Shown piece after piece: positions 35,260 to 43,943 of a stretch of 64,000 nt of DNA. The notes beneath the pieces are model-generated. The model was not told where the DNA came from. It saw only the letters and a program-made list of their open reading frames with translations, and searched no databases. Made by a program: the position numbers and the translations under genes. The stretch lies in assembly GCA_963674545.2 (NCBI GenBank), contig CAXXFB010000001.1, positions 1,240,001-1,304,000 of the forward strand, read 5' to 3'. Source of the stretch: JABGQS01 sp963674545. Its GTDB lineage: Bacteria > Bacillota > Clostridia > Christensenellales > SZUA-584. Position 1 is the first letter of the stretch; every line of letters starts with the position of its first letter.

Positions 35260-37469
35260 TGGATCTTAGCAAACTGAATGATAAACAAAAAAAGGCCGTA
35301 ACGACAATAAAAGGCGCGGTGCTTGTTCTGGCGGGCGCAGGCTCTGGCAAGACAAGCGTGCTCACTACACGTGCGGCTTACTTAATTGAGAATGGTGTGG
35401 CACCTTTCAGCATATTGGCGCTCACTTTTACTAACAAGGCGGCAAGCGAAATGAAGCAGCGGATAACCGCTCTTGTTCCTGATGCCGGTTCTATGTGGAT
35501 AAGCACTTTTCATGCTATGTGCGCAAAACTGCTGCGGATTGAAGGCAGCGCCATAGGCTATGACAGCAGCTTCTCGATATACGATTCGTCTGACTCCCTG
35601 ACGGTTGTAAAGGAATGCTTGAAAGAGCTTGATATAGCAAAAGACTTCATAGACCCAAAAACGGCAAAGTATACTATAAGCCGTGCTAAAAACGACGGAA
35701 TATCGCCGCAGCGTTATGTAGGCGAATACGGCGACGGTTCTTTCTTTAAAATGATGGGGCGGGTATATGCAAGATATGAGAACAAACTGAAGGCAAGCAA
35801 TGCGCTCGATTTTGATGATCTGCTGCTTAAAGTGCTGGACCTGTTTGCAGACCGTCCGGACATATTGAAGAAATATCAGGACCGCTTTGAATATATAATG
35901 GTGGATGAGTATCAGGACACTAACCAAGTTCAGTACGATATAGTTTCAAAGCTTGCAGCAGGCAGCGGCAACATCTTCGTAGTAGGTGACGACGACCAGT
36001 CAATATACGGCTGGCGCGGTGCAAACATAGACAATATACTCGAGTTTGAGAAGGACTTCCCAGGCGCTGCCGTTATCCGGATGGAGCAGAACTACCGCTC
36101 GCACCAGCATATACTCAACGCAGCCAACAGGGTCATCTGCAACAATGAAGAAAGGCTCGGAAAACAGCTTTGGTCAGATGTAACATCCGGTCAGAAGCCT
36201 CTTGAGTTCGAGGCGCAGAATGACGGTGAGGAAGCTATATATGTAGCTACGAAGATAGACAGTATACTTCGTGAAGGCAAATATAAACCGAGCGATATAG
36301 CCATACTATACCGCATCAACAGCCAGTCACGCATACTCGAAAACAAACTTAAGGAGCGCGGGCTTCCATATGAGATATACGGAGGGCTTAGCTTCTATGA
36401 CCGCCGTGAGATAAAGGATATAATTGCATATCTCAACCTTATCTGCAACGAAAGCGCCAACCTGTGTTTTGTCCGTGCTGTGGGCATGCCCAAACGCGGT
36501 ATAGGCCCGGCAACTGTAGATAAGATAAATACGCTTTCATACGAAAGCGGCAGATCCTACTATGAGGTAGCAAAGGATGCGTCACGCATACTGCCAAAAA
36601 AGGCAGCCGCGACTCTTGACTCTTTTACCTCTATGATAGAAGGGATTAAGCAGCGGCGCAGCGAGCAGAGCGTTCTTAAGACCGTTGAAGAAGTGCTTGA
36701 GTTTTCAGGCATGCAGAGCGAGCTTTTAGCAGACAAATCACCCGAAGGCAGGATGCGGTATCTTAACGTCGAAGAATTCCTCAAGTCTGTTGACGACTGG
36801 GAGAAGCAGGCGCAGGAACCAAAAACACTGGAAGCGTTCCTTGAGCGTAACGCACTCGTTTCGGACGTTGACAACGTCGGCGACAACGATGATGCTGTGA
36901 TGCTGATGACGCTGCACAGCGCCAAAGGGCTTGAATTCCCGATAGTTTTCATTGTTGGCATGCAGGAAGGACTTCTGCCCCACCAGATGAGCCTTCAGGA
37001 GGGCGATGTAGAGGAAGAACGCCGTCTTTGCTATGTTGGTATGACCCGTGCGAAAAGACGGCTGTACCTTACTTGGAGCTCTCTGAGGTTCGTTCGCAGC
37101 GGAGCAGGTTTCACATATGTCTCCAGCCAGCGCTCAAGATTCCTTGACGAGATACCCGAAGAGTGTATAGAGACCGCTAAAGTGAAAAAACCGGGGCGCG
37201 GACTGGAAGCAGCCGCCAAGATTCAAAGCCCGTTCTCGTTAGGACACGGCAAAGTCTCTGCTCCGTCGTTCACTCCGGCGGCAAACAAAAAGGCGGAGCA
37301 TAATCCGGACGCTTTTTCTGCCGGAACAGTAGTCACTCACCCCAAGTTCGGCAAAGGCAAGGTGGTCTCTACCAACGGCGACGGCGAAGAGAAGATTGCG
37401 GTAGTGAATTTTGAAACAGTCGGTGAAAAGAAAATGTTTGTGGCGTTTGCGCCGCTTAAAATAAGCTAA
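35259..37469 (+). CDS. pcrA: ATP-dependent DNA helicase PcrA
   Basis: A 736-residue superfamily 1A 3'-5' helicase for repair, plasmid replication and removal of RecA or stalled polymerase. Helicase motifs in order: AGAGSGKT (25-32), TFTNKAASEMKQR, FDDLLLK, MVDEYQDTNQVQYD, VGDDDQSIYGWRGA, EQNYRSHQHILNAAN, VMLMTLHSAKGLEFPIVF and LCYVGMTRAKRRLYL. The C-terminal beta module GTVVTHPKFGKGKV, which docks RNA polymerase in the family, is present. Length is typical. It overlaps yerC and is followed 11 bases later by ligA, the common Bacillota arrangement. Confidence 0.97.
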   Translation: MDLSKLNDKQKKAVTTIKGAVLVLAGAGSGKTSVLTTRAAYLIENGVAPFSILALTFTNKAASEMKQRITALVPDAGSMWISTFHAMCAKLLRIEGSAIGYDSSFSIYDSSDSLTVVKECLKELDIAKDFIDPKTAKYTISRAKNDGISPQRYVGEYGDGSFFKMMGRVYARYENKLKASNALDFDDLLLKVLDLFADRPDILKKYQDRFEYIMVDEYQDTNQVQYDIVSKLAAGSGNIFVVGDDDQSIYGWRGANIDNILEFEKDFPGAAVIRMEQNYRSHQHILNAANRVICNNEERLGKQLWSDVTSGQKPLEFEAQNDGEEAIYVATKIDSILREGKYKPSDIAILYRINSQSRILENKLKERGLPYEIYGGLSFYDRREIKDIIAYLNLICNESANLCFVRAVGMPKRGIGPATVDKINTLSYESGRSYYEVAKDASRILPKKAAATLDSFTSMIEGIKQRRSEQSVLKTVEEVLEFSGMQSELLADKSPEGRMRYLNVEEFLKSVDDWEKQAQEPKTLEAFLERNALVSDVDNVGDNDDAVMLMTLHSAKGLEFPIVFIVGMQEGLLPHQMSLQEGDVEEERRLCYVGMTRAKRRLYLTWSSLRFVRSGAGFTYVSSQRSRFLDEIPEECIETAKVKKPGRGLEAAAKIQSPFSLGHGKVSAPSFTPAANKKAEHNPDAFSAGTVVTHPKFGKGKVVSTNGDGEEKIAVVNFETVGEKKMFVAFAPLKIS

Positions 37470-37480
37470 GGAGCAGCCGT

Positions 37481-39430
37481 ATGGAAAAACGGATAGACGA
37501 GCTTATAGAGCTTATAAAAAAGCATAATTACAACTACTACACGCTTGATAACCCTACGCTTAGTGACGCCGAGTATGACGAACTCTACGACGAGCTTGTC
37601 CAGCTTGAGAAGCAGACGGGTTATGTTCGAGAGGACTCCCCCACACGACGTGTCGGCGGCGAGGTTTTAAAGAACTTCGAGAAGATAACCCATCTTTCGC
37701 CGCTGTACAGCCTAGACAAAGTGCGCACACGGGAAGACCTTGAAGCATGGGAGACCCGTGCAAAAAAACTTTATGACGGCGAACTGACTTACATAGTTGA
37801 GTATAAGTTCGACGGGCTGAGCATAAACCTGCGATATCAGGACGGGCTGCTCGTTTCTGCCGCATCCAGAGGTGACGGCGTTACTGGCGAGCTAATCACA
37901 GCGCAGGTCAAGACGATACGCAACGTACCGCTTTCGATTTCCTTCAAAGGCACAGTTGAAATACAGGGCGAAGGGCTTATGCCGTTATCCGTACTTCACG
38001 ATTACAACGAAACGGCAGACGAGCCGCTCAAGAACGCACGCAACGCAGCCGCCGGGGCTCTGAGAAACCTCGACCCCGCCGTTACGGCGCAGCGCAGACT
38101 TTCGGTTTTCTGCTACGGCATCGGCTACAAGGACGGCGAACCATTCAACACCCACACACAGATGCTCGAATTTCTAAAGGAAAACATGCTGCCGGTCAGC
38201 AGCTTTGCAAAACGAGCGCATTCCATAGACGAAGTGATGCAGATCGCGGAAGAGGCTGAGAAAAACCGCAACACCTTAGATTACCTGATCGACGGACTCG
38301 TTATAAAGATAGACAGCTATGATGCTCGAGAGTCTCTCGGCTTTACAGAGAAGTTCCCACGATGGGCTGTCGCCTACAAGTTTGCTGCCGAAGAGACAAC
38401 TACTATACTCAAGGAAGTTATATGGCAGGTTGGGCGGACGGGCAAGTTGACGCCCGGAGCACTGCTGGAGCCGGTGGATATTGCTGGCGTTACCGTCAGC
38501 AAAGCCACGCTCAACAACATGGGCGATATACAGCGCAAGAAAGTTAAACTAAAGAGCCGTGTGTTCATACGGCGCAGCGGCGACGTTATCCCCGAGATAC
38601 TCGGAGTGGCGGAATACCTGCCTGAATCTGAGGATATAGAACAGCCCGCCAACTGCCCCGCATGCGGCAGTCTGCTGGTGGAAAAGGGCGCAAACATCTT
38701 CTGCGAGAACATGCTTTTCTGCCGTCCGCAGCTAACACGTGCAATAGCGCATTTCGCTTCACGTGACGCTATGAACATAGAGACGTTCTCTGAAAAAACA
38801 GCGGAAACGCTCTTTGACAACCTCGGCATAAACAGCGTTTCAGACCTTTATTACCTCGACTACGACAAAGTAATCGCCCTGCCCCGCTTCGGAGAGAAAA
38901 AGGCCGAGAACCTGCGCAGCGCAATAGAACAGAGCAAGACACGCCCGCTGTCCGCTTTCATATACGCACTTGGCATACCCGGCGTGGGTACTAAGACGGG
39001 CAAAGACCTTGCGGCGAAATACCGCAGCATAGACAACCTGCGCAGCGCATCCGCTGAAGAGCTCATAGAGATCGACGGCATCGGCGGCATACTGGCAGAC
39101 AACATAGTGCGCTTCTTTGCAGACGAGCATTTCAGCGCCATCATCCGCAGACTGTTTAACGCTGGCGTCTCCCCCATACCACCCAAAGAAGTGTCAAGCA
39201 AGCAAACCCCCTTCACAGGCAAGAAGGTGGTGCTGACAGGCACGCTTGCAAACTACACCCGCAAGCAGGCTGGCGATATCATCGAATCCCTTGGCGGCGA
39301 GGTCGTCTCCTCCGTCAGCAAAAACACAGACTTCGTACTTGCTGGAGAGAGCGCAGGCAGCAAGCTGACTAAAGCGCAGGCACTGGGTGTGAGGGTGATT
39401 AGTGAGGAAGAGTTTGAGGGTATGCAGTGA
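37481..39430 (+). CDS. ligA: NAD-dependent DNA ligase
   Basis: A 649-residue ligase that seals nicks in replication and repair using NAD. The order is domain Ia (1-70), adenylation with catalytic Lys109 in YKFDGLSINLR, OB fold (WQVGRTGKLTPGALLEPV), zinc finger (CPACG and CENMLFC), HhH repeats (ALGIPGVGTKTGKDLAA, EIDGIGGILADN) and a C-terminal BRCT domain (KVVLTGTLANYTRKQAG to VISEEEFEGMQ). All domains are present and length is normal. In many Clostridia gatCAB follows; here a short scar region with a second, diverged copy of the ligA tail comes instead (40007-40063). Confidence 0.97.
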   Translation: MEKRIDELIELIKKHNYNYYTLDNPTLSDAEYDELYDELVQLEKQTGYVREDSPTRRVGGEVLKNFEKITHLSPLYSLDKVRTREDLEAWETRAKKLYDGELTYIVEYKFDGLSINLRYQDGLLVSAASRGDGVTGELITAQVKTIRNVPLSISFKGTVEIQGEGLMPLSVLHDYNETADEPLKNARNAAAGALRNLDPAVTAQRRLSVFCYGIGYKDGEPFNTHTQMLEFLKENMLPVSSFAKRAHSIDEVMQIAEEAEKNRNTLDYLIDGLVIKIDSYDARESLGFTEKFPRWAVAYKFAAEETTTILKEVIWQVGRTGKLTPGALLEPVDIAGVTVSKATLNNMGDIQRKKVKLKSRVFIRRSGDVIPEILGVAEYLPESEDIEQPANCPACGSLLVEKGANIFCENMLFCRPQLTRAIAHFASRDAMNIETFSEKTAETLFDNLGINSVSDLYYLDYDKVIALPRFGEKKAENLRSAIEQSKTRPLSAFIYALGIPGVGTKTGKDLAAKYRSIDNLRSASAEELIEIDGIGGILADNIVRFFADEHFSAIIRRLFNAGVSPIPPKEVSSKQTPFTGKKVVLTGTLANYTRKQAGDIIESLGGEVVSSVSKNTDFVLAGESAGSKLTKAQALGVRVISEEEFEGMQ

Positions 39431-39448
39431 CGATTTAAGGAGTAACAT

Positions 39449-39942
39449 ATGAAATTTTTCACACCGGAACTTTGGTCAAAAGTTGGAAGCCCTGACAAAC
39501 AGGAACGTGAAGCTGCTCATACGGAATGGGCTAAGAATGCTAAAGAATACTCGTTGATTTTTGACAAAATCAAAAACCGTCTGCCAAAGAAGTTTTTGAA
39601 AGTATATTTTGAAAATAAAGGATTTAATGATTTTCGATTGATTGGCTTAAGCCTTTCTCAAACCATTGATAAAAAGGAAATCCCCAGTCTGTTCAAATCG
39701 ATATTGAAACACCATTTGATAAAAGGTTGAAATCAAAAAGGTTCAGAATCACATATAAGCAGCCATCAAAATTTGAAGTCAGATACAGCGATGAACAAGG
39801 ATGCAATGGTTTTGATGATTACGGATATAATGAATTTCTTCCTGTCGATGAGCGCACCTTATCTCAAGAAATACTTTTTGCATCAGGAGCAACAATACTT
39901 CTACATTTCAAAGACAAAAATATTTCTGTGGAAAAACTGTAA
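39449..39942 (+). pseudogene. DUF4085-like gene split by a frameshift
   Basis: The first frame (39449-39730) encodes MKFFTPELWSKVG, then LPKKFLKVYFENKGFNDFRL, which resembles the N-terminus of DUF4085 proteins. It then loses homology at FKSILKHH and stops. The next frame, shifted by one, reads VQIDIETPFDKRLKSKRF across the same bases and continues to 39942 with GYNEFLPVDERTLSQEILF and ASGATILLHFKD, resembling the DUF4085 C-terminus. So a single shift near 39690 breaks the gene; the usual middle portion also seems shortened. AAGGAG precedes the ATG. The lower GC content than ligA suggests later arrival. Confidence 0.7.
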
Positions 39943-40006
39943 GGACAATACCATTTTTTATATTTTATGATATAATATTTCTAATGCGCACATCAAGCTG
40001 CCTAGG

Positions 40007-40063
40007 ATGCAGGATTTAGGAGGGAAAGCAATCTCTGAAAAAGATTTTGAGGGGATGATATAA
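40007..40063 (+). pseudogene. Second, diverged ligA 3' tail
   Basis: One frame reads MQDLGGKAISEKDFEGMI followed by TAA. The true LigA ends AQALGVRVISEEEFEGMQ and stop: 10 of 18 residues match and the stop falls at the same place. The DNA has diverged and is more AT-rich. It is a remnant of another ligA BRCT end, separated from the intact gene by the DUF4085 fragment. Confidence 0.75.
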
Positions 40064-40090
40064 AATCAAGTAGCTATAATGAGGTTGACA

Positions 40091-40582
40091 ATGTATTTTA
40101 GTTATATCAAAATTCGACTAAAGATAATGTTATATATAGTTTTAATTTTAAGCATCTTTATGCTATATATCACTATCAAACATTTGGAATTCGGATTACT
40201 TCTTATAGTTTTTTCTCTAATCCTAATATTTTGCATATTAGCAATAGCAAAACTGTTATTTTTCGGCGTTTATTCATCCCGATTCTACATTGACGAAGAA
40301 GGTGTGAAGTTCTTCAAAAGAAAAGAAATATTCTCTATGAAATGGGAAGACATAAATTTCGTAGGTTTGACTAGTTACACTGGCTTTATCAATAAAAATT
40401 CCTCAATTTATTTCGACGGACGCCCTTTGGAAGACAATATCTACAGGGGTAAAGACCTGACGATGCATAAATATAACGACCAGTATTTCGGCGTCCAGTA
40501 TCGCAAAAAGATAGTTAGAGAAATAAAAAAATATTGGAACAAACCAATCCAAGGCATTTATCAGATTGAAGGTAAAGAATAA
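40091..40582 (+). CDS. Small membrane protein with PH-like tail
   Basis: A 163-residue protein with two closely spaced hydrophobic segments (about 9-28 and 34-62) and a soluble remainder rich in aromatic strands (FYIDEEGVKFFKRKEIFSMKWEDINFVGL), the pattern of bacterial PH-like or YcxB-like domains. ATG 40091 has GAGG six bases upstream; ATG 40079 lies before it. No family is identified with confidence. AT-rich composition sets it apart from pcrA and ligA and joins it to the inserted DUF4085 region. A bidirectional terminator follows. Confidence 0.6.
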   Translation: MYFSYIKIRLKIMLYIVLILSIFMLYITIKHLEFGLLLIVFSLILIFCILAIAKLLFFGVYSSRFYIDEEGVKFFKRKEIFSMKWEDINFVGLTSYTGFINKNSSIYFDGRPLEDNIYRGKDLTMHKYNDQYFGVQYRKKIVREIKKYWNKPIQGIYQIEGKE

Positions 40583-40593
40583 TATCTCTCACT

Positions 40594-40624
40594 AATAAAG
40601 AGCCCTCACAGGCTCTTTATTTTA
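40594..40624. terminator. Bidirectional terminator between convergent genes
   Basis: AATAAAGAGCC and GGCTCTTTATT form an 11-bp perfect stem with a CTCACA loop, with T-rich flank on both strands. It serves the small membrane protein gene and murC, whose stop lies in its right flank. Confidence 0.85.
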
Positions 40625-41989
40625 TAACAGCTTCTTAGTTTCGTTATTAACACTCCCGCTTCCAAGAGTGATCACCACATCGCCCGGCTGGGCGTGCTCG
40701 TCCAGGTAGTCGCTAATCTGCTCAAACGTCGGTATGTATATGCAGTCGGAATGCTCAGATATGTCCGCCACCAGGTCGGTTGCGTGAATGTCGCCCATGT
40801 CAATGTCACGTCCGGGGTAAATGTCCGGCACCAGTACGGTGTCTGCCGAGCCAAAGCTTACTGCATATTTCCTGCGCAGCGTCTTTGCCCGTGTGTAGGA
40901 ATTGCATTGGAACACAGCCCAAAGCTTACCGTGCGGCATGTGGCTGGCAGCCTCGAGGCACGCCTGTATCTCGCTTGGGTGGTGCGCATAGTCGTGTATT
41001 ATCTCTACGCCGTTCTTGCTGCCCATGTGCTCGAACCTGCGCCCTGCAAGGCGGTATTCCTTTAGCGCATCTGCTGCGTCCTGCGGGTCTATTCCGAAAA
41101 TCTCGCTGCATACTGTTATAGCTGCCAATGCGTTGCTTACGTTGTATTTGCCTACCACGGACAGCTTTATGTGCGCTTCTCCCTTGGGGCTGACAACATC
41201 AAATTCCGGGCAGCCGTTTTCGTCATACTCGAAATTAGCTGCTGTGTAGTCCGCATCTTCGAAGCCGTATGTTACAACTGCGTTGCTTGTGCTCTTTGTC
41301 AGCTTTTGGACTAGCGGGTCGTGCGCGTATGCAAACATTATGCCGTCTTTGGGCATCAGCGCAACAAACTTTCTGAATGCCTCATATATGGCGTCTATAT
41401 CTTTGTAATAGTCAAGGTGGTCGTCGTCTATGTTGTTGACGAGTATGTGCGTAGGGCTAAGCTCCAAAAAGCTCTCGACGTATTCACACGCTTCGGTGAG
41501 GAATGCAGGATAGCTGCCTGTCATCACTCCGCCGCCGCCGAGGAAGTCTACTTTGCCGCCTACGTGCACAGTAAGATCGATGCTGCTATGCTGCAGTATA
41601 AGCGCACTCATAGATGTTATGGTCGTCTTGCCGTGGCACCCTGCTATGCAGACGACGTTGTCGAACTGCCGGCTTATCAGCCCAAGCAGCACCGAGCGCT
41701 CCAGCATCGGTATCCCTGCCGCTTTTGCAGCGTCGTACTCTACATTGCCCGGTTTTATCGCCGCAGAATACACCACCAGCTCGGCGCCTTTTATGTTGCC
41801 TGCGCTGTGCCCTATCGTGAACTCTATCCCCTGCTCTCTGAGCTTATCAGTGAAGACTGACTCGTTTATATCAGAGCCTTTCGGCTTATATCCTAAGTTC
41901 TTTAGTATAACGGCAAGTCCGCTCATGCTGCATCCGCCGATGCCTATGAAATGTACTGTTTTGCCGATGTATCTTTCGAGATCTACCAT
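40622..41989 (-). CDS. murC: UDP-N-acetylmuramate--L-alanine ligase
   Basis: A 455-residue Mur ligase that adds L-Ala to UDP-MurNAc in the cytoplasm, the first peptide step of peptidoglycan synthesis. The N-terminal Rossmann loop is HFIGIGGCSMSGLA (Cys-Ser where many have x-Gly), the ATP loop is AGCHGKTTITS, and the metal/substrate motif EACEYVESFLELSP and NIDDDHLDYY follow. The C-terminal domain has AGRRFEHMG, HDYAHHPSEI and the final GSGSVNNETKKLL. Length is typical. It stands alone, transcribed from 42045-42074 and divergent from purR. Confidence 0.96.
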   Translation of the reverse strand: MVDLERYIGKTVHFIGIGGCSMSGLAVILKNLGYKPKGSDINESVFTDKLREQGIEFTIGHSAGNIKGAELVVYSAAIKPGNVEYDAAKAAGIPMLERSVLLGLISRQFDNVVCIAGCHGKTTITSMSALILQHSSIDLTVHVGGKVDFLGGGGVMTGSYPAFLTEACEYVESFLELSPTHILVNNIDDDHLDYYKDIDAIYEAFRKFVALMPKDGIMFAYAHDPLVQKLTKSTSNAVVTYGFEDADYTAANFEYDENGCPEFDVVSPKGEAHIKLSVVGKYNVSNALAAITVCSEIFGIDPQDAADALKEYRLAGRRFEHMGSKNGVEIIHDYAHHPSEIQACLEAASHMPHGKLWAVFQCNSYTRAKTLRRKYAVSFGSADTVLVPDIYPGRDIDMGDIHATDLVADISEHSDCIYIPTFEQISDYLDEHAQPGDVVITLGSGSVNNETKKLL

Positions 41990-42016
41990 TCAACTACTCC
42001 GTAAAATAAAAATACT

Positions 42017-42033
42017 TGCCAAAAATTTTGGCA
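42017..42033. promoter_or_regulatory. 17-bp perfect palindrome in the murC leader
   Basis: TGCCAAAAATTTTGGCA has 8-bp arms around one base. It lies just downstream of the murC -10 box, between murC and purR, so it could be an operator. The matching regulator is unknown. Confidence 0.5.
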
Positions 42034-42044
42034 CGTCCTAATGA

Positions 42045-42074
42045 ATTATACAATATAGTACGTCATAATATCAA
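42045..42074 (-). promoter_or_regulatory. murC promoter
   Basis: On the minus strand TTGATA (42074-42069), an 18-base spacer, then TATAAT (42050-42045), about 55 bases before the murC ATG. Confidence 0.65.
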
Positions 42075-42152
42075 GAAAAAGCTTCGACACTATTTAAAAA
42101 CAAAGTGAAAAGCTATATAATGTAATTAAGTTTATGAATCGGAGACATGACA

Positions 42153-42959
42153 ATGGATAAGGCGGACAGAAAAACACGTATAGCTATAGTTGCAAGCATC
42201 CTTCAAAACAACCCGGGCAAATCACATCCACTGGGGTACTTCTGCGACATGTTCGGCGCGGCAAAGTCTACAATGAGCGAGGATATTGCGATGCTGCGTA
42301 CTATGCTGCAAAAATATGACCAGGGCGATATAGAAGTGGCTCTAGGCGCAGGCGGCGGCGTGAGGTACGTTCCCGCAGTTTCGCCGGCAAAGCGACTGGA
42401 CACGCTGGCTCAGATCGCCGAGCTTCTTTCAGATCCTTCGCGCATACTGCCCGGCGGCTATATATATACTGTTGACGTGTTTTCGAACCCGGTGCATGTT
42501 CACAACATGGCGGGAATATTCGCAACGATGTTTGCAAAAGCGAACCCTGATTTTATCGCAACTATAGAGACTAAGGGAATACCTCTTGCCCTGGGTGTCG
42601 CACGTGCTATGAACAAGCCCCTCGTAATAGCACGGCGGGATGCAAAAATAACTGAAGGCAGTGTAGTCACAATAAACTACCTTACCGGCTCGTCAAGGCA
42701 CATGAGCACGATGTCTATATCTAAACGTGCCGTAAGCGCAGGCCAGAAGGCGCTTATAATAGACGATTTCATATCGGCAGGCGGCACTCTGCACGCCATG
42801 TTCGAGCTTATGAAAGAGTTTACGATTACAGTCGTCGGCTGCGGCGTAGCGATCGCTATGCGTGAGCCCGTCGTAAAAAAAGTGGGCAACTACCGCAGCC
42901 TGCTCACCCTTGAAGAGGTCGATACAGACAACGAACGAATAGTCATCCACCCGGTATAA
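42153..42959 (+). CDS. purR: Pur operon repressor PurR (Bacillus type)
   Basis: A 268-residue regulator. An N-terminal winged helix (RIAIVASILQNNPGKSHPL, KSTMSEDIAMLRTML) joins a phosphoribosyltransferase-fold domain without catalytic role in the family. The PRPP loop is KALIIDDFISAGGTLHAM (about 205-222). In Bacillus subtilis PRPP binding releases PurR from purine operon DNA. ATG 42153 is used because GGAGA lies about seven bases upstream; ATG 42147 is too close to it. A TATAAT box lies at 42116-42121. Length and both domains are normal, so function is expected to be conserved. Confidence 0.93.
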   Translation: MDKADRKTRIAIVASILQNNPGKSHPLGYFCDMFGAAKSTMSEDIAMLRTMLQKYDQGDIEVALGAGGGVRYVPAVSPAKRLDTLAQIAELLSDPSRILPGGYIYTVDVFSNPVHVHNMAGIFATMFAKANPDFIATIETKGIPLALGVARAMNKPLVIARRDAKITEGSVVTINYLTGSSRHMSTMSISKRAVSAGQKALIIDDFISAGGTLHAMFELMKEFTITVVGCGVAIAMREPVVKKVGNYRSLLTLEEVDTDNERIVIHPV

Positions 42960-42996
42960 CGTATAATTTCTCAGTTATTCATTGATATTATTTTTT

Positions 42997-43021
42997 GTCA
43001 TCCTGAGCGCAGTGAAGAATC
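42997..43021 (+). repeat. Single copy of a widespread dispersed repeat motif
   Basis: The string beginning GTCATCCTGAGCGCAGTGAA and ending AGAATC resembles a dispersed intergenic repeat known from many unrelated bacterial genomes (GTCATTCTGAGCG...GAAGAATC). Only one clear copy is seen here, in the convergent gap between purR and the methyltransferase gene. Confidence 0.45.
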
Positions 43022-43041
43022 CTTTATTCTTTTTTGCCAAT

Positions 43042-43797
43042 TCATATTTTCTTTCTGCCCGCTAATATAAACCTGTGTTCCCTACTTTCGAAACTTCCTT
43101 CTTTTATTATCTGCCTGTCGATATACTCAAGCTCCGCTTCGCTCTGCTGCACGCTGAACCCCGGGAACTCCCACTCTATCACCTTTGCAAAATACACAAG
43201 CGCTCCGGTATCAAAAAAGCGTACTTTGGGAAAGTACTCATTTTTGTATACTATCTTGAAACCACAGGATTCAAGCGCTTCTGCAGCGTTCTTCATATTC
43301 CACTCGGGCATCAGTTTTCTTCTCTTCCCTGTCAGCCTGAGTGAAAGCTCAACGTTATTGTCTCCTCCGACCTGCTGTGTTATGAAAACGCCGCCCGGTT
43401 TCAGTATTCGTTTCACTTCTTCCGGCAAATATGCTTCATGTCTGTTGATAACAATATCAAATATATCGTCGCCGAACGGCAGCTTTCCTTCATCGTCCGC
43501 ATACTTTACATCAATGCCAAGCGCTCCAAGTTTTCTTTGGCACAGCTTAAAGTTCGGCTCATGTCCTTCTGTAACGCTTGTCAACTCATACGGATGCTTT
43601 AGTGAAAGCAAGAACTCTCCGCCGCCCGTTCCCATATCCAGCAATACATCTGTGCTTTTAAGATATCTCTCAACGATTTTCTTATAATCCCACGGCAGTT
43701 CTTCCTCCTGCCAACGCCCGTTGAGATGCGAAAAATCCCAGCCCTCAAATGCGGCTATCTCTTCCTTTTCCAAAGCTTCTTTCAATTCATTTTTCAT
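43042..43797 (-). CDS. Class I SAM-dependent methyltransferase
   Basis: A 251-residue methyltransferase. The SAM-binding motif I is VLLDMGTGGGEFLLSL (about 51-66), the acidic residue of motif II is in SVTEGHE, motif post-I is DDIFDIVINRHEAYLPEEV and ILKPGGVFITQQVGGDN follows. The fold is complete, with a C-terminal substrate cap. The family resembles methyltransferases of the UbiE/Methyltransf_11 type; the substrate is unknown. GGAGAG precedes the ATG. It is the last gene of a minus-strand group with the small protein gene and the amidohydrolase. Confidence 0.88.
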   Translation of the reverse strand: MKNELKEALEKEEIAAFEGWDFSHLNGRWQEEELPWDYKKIVERYLKSTDVLLDMGTGGGEFLLSLKHPYELTSVTEGHEPNFKLCQRKLGALGIDVKYADDEGKLPFGDDIFDIVINRHEAYLPEEVKRILKPGGVFITQQVGGDNNVELSLRLTGKRRKLMPEWNMKNAAEALESCGFKIVYKNEYFPKVRFFDTGALVYFAKVIEWEFPGFSVQQSEAELEYIDRQIIKEGSFESREHRFILAGRKKI

Positions 43798-43814
43798 AAG
43801 ACTGCTCTCCTTTT

Positions 43815-43943
43815 TTAAATATTTATGTTTAAAAAGTTATGCAGTCCTGACCGGCAGTTACTCTGCTCATCCGATACATTCGCCGGCCAAGGCTGCATCG
43901 GGCAGTTAATTCGTTTCATCACTCTTTTCATAGCTTTGTTCAT
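43815..43943 (-). CDS. Candidate 42-residue small protein
   Basis: A short frame whose ATG overlaps the amidohydrolase stop (TAATG) and has GGAGG four bases before it, an arrangement typical of real coupled genes. The product starts MNKAMKRVMKRIN, is basic at the N-terminus, and has two cysteines 16 residues apart (NCPMQPWPANVSDEQSNC). No family is recognised. It sits between the amidohydrolase and methyltransferase genes on the same strand. The ribosome site is partly made by the end of the amidohydrolase gene, so chance cannot be excluded. Confidence 0.45.
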   Translation of the reverse strand: MNKAMKRVMKRINCPMQPWPANVSDEQSNCRSGLHNFLNINI

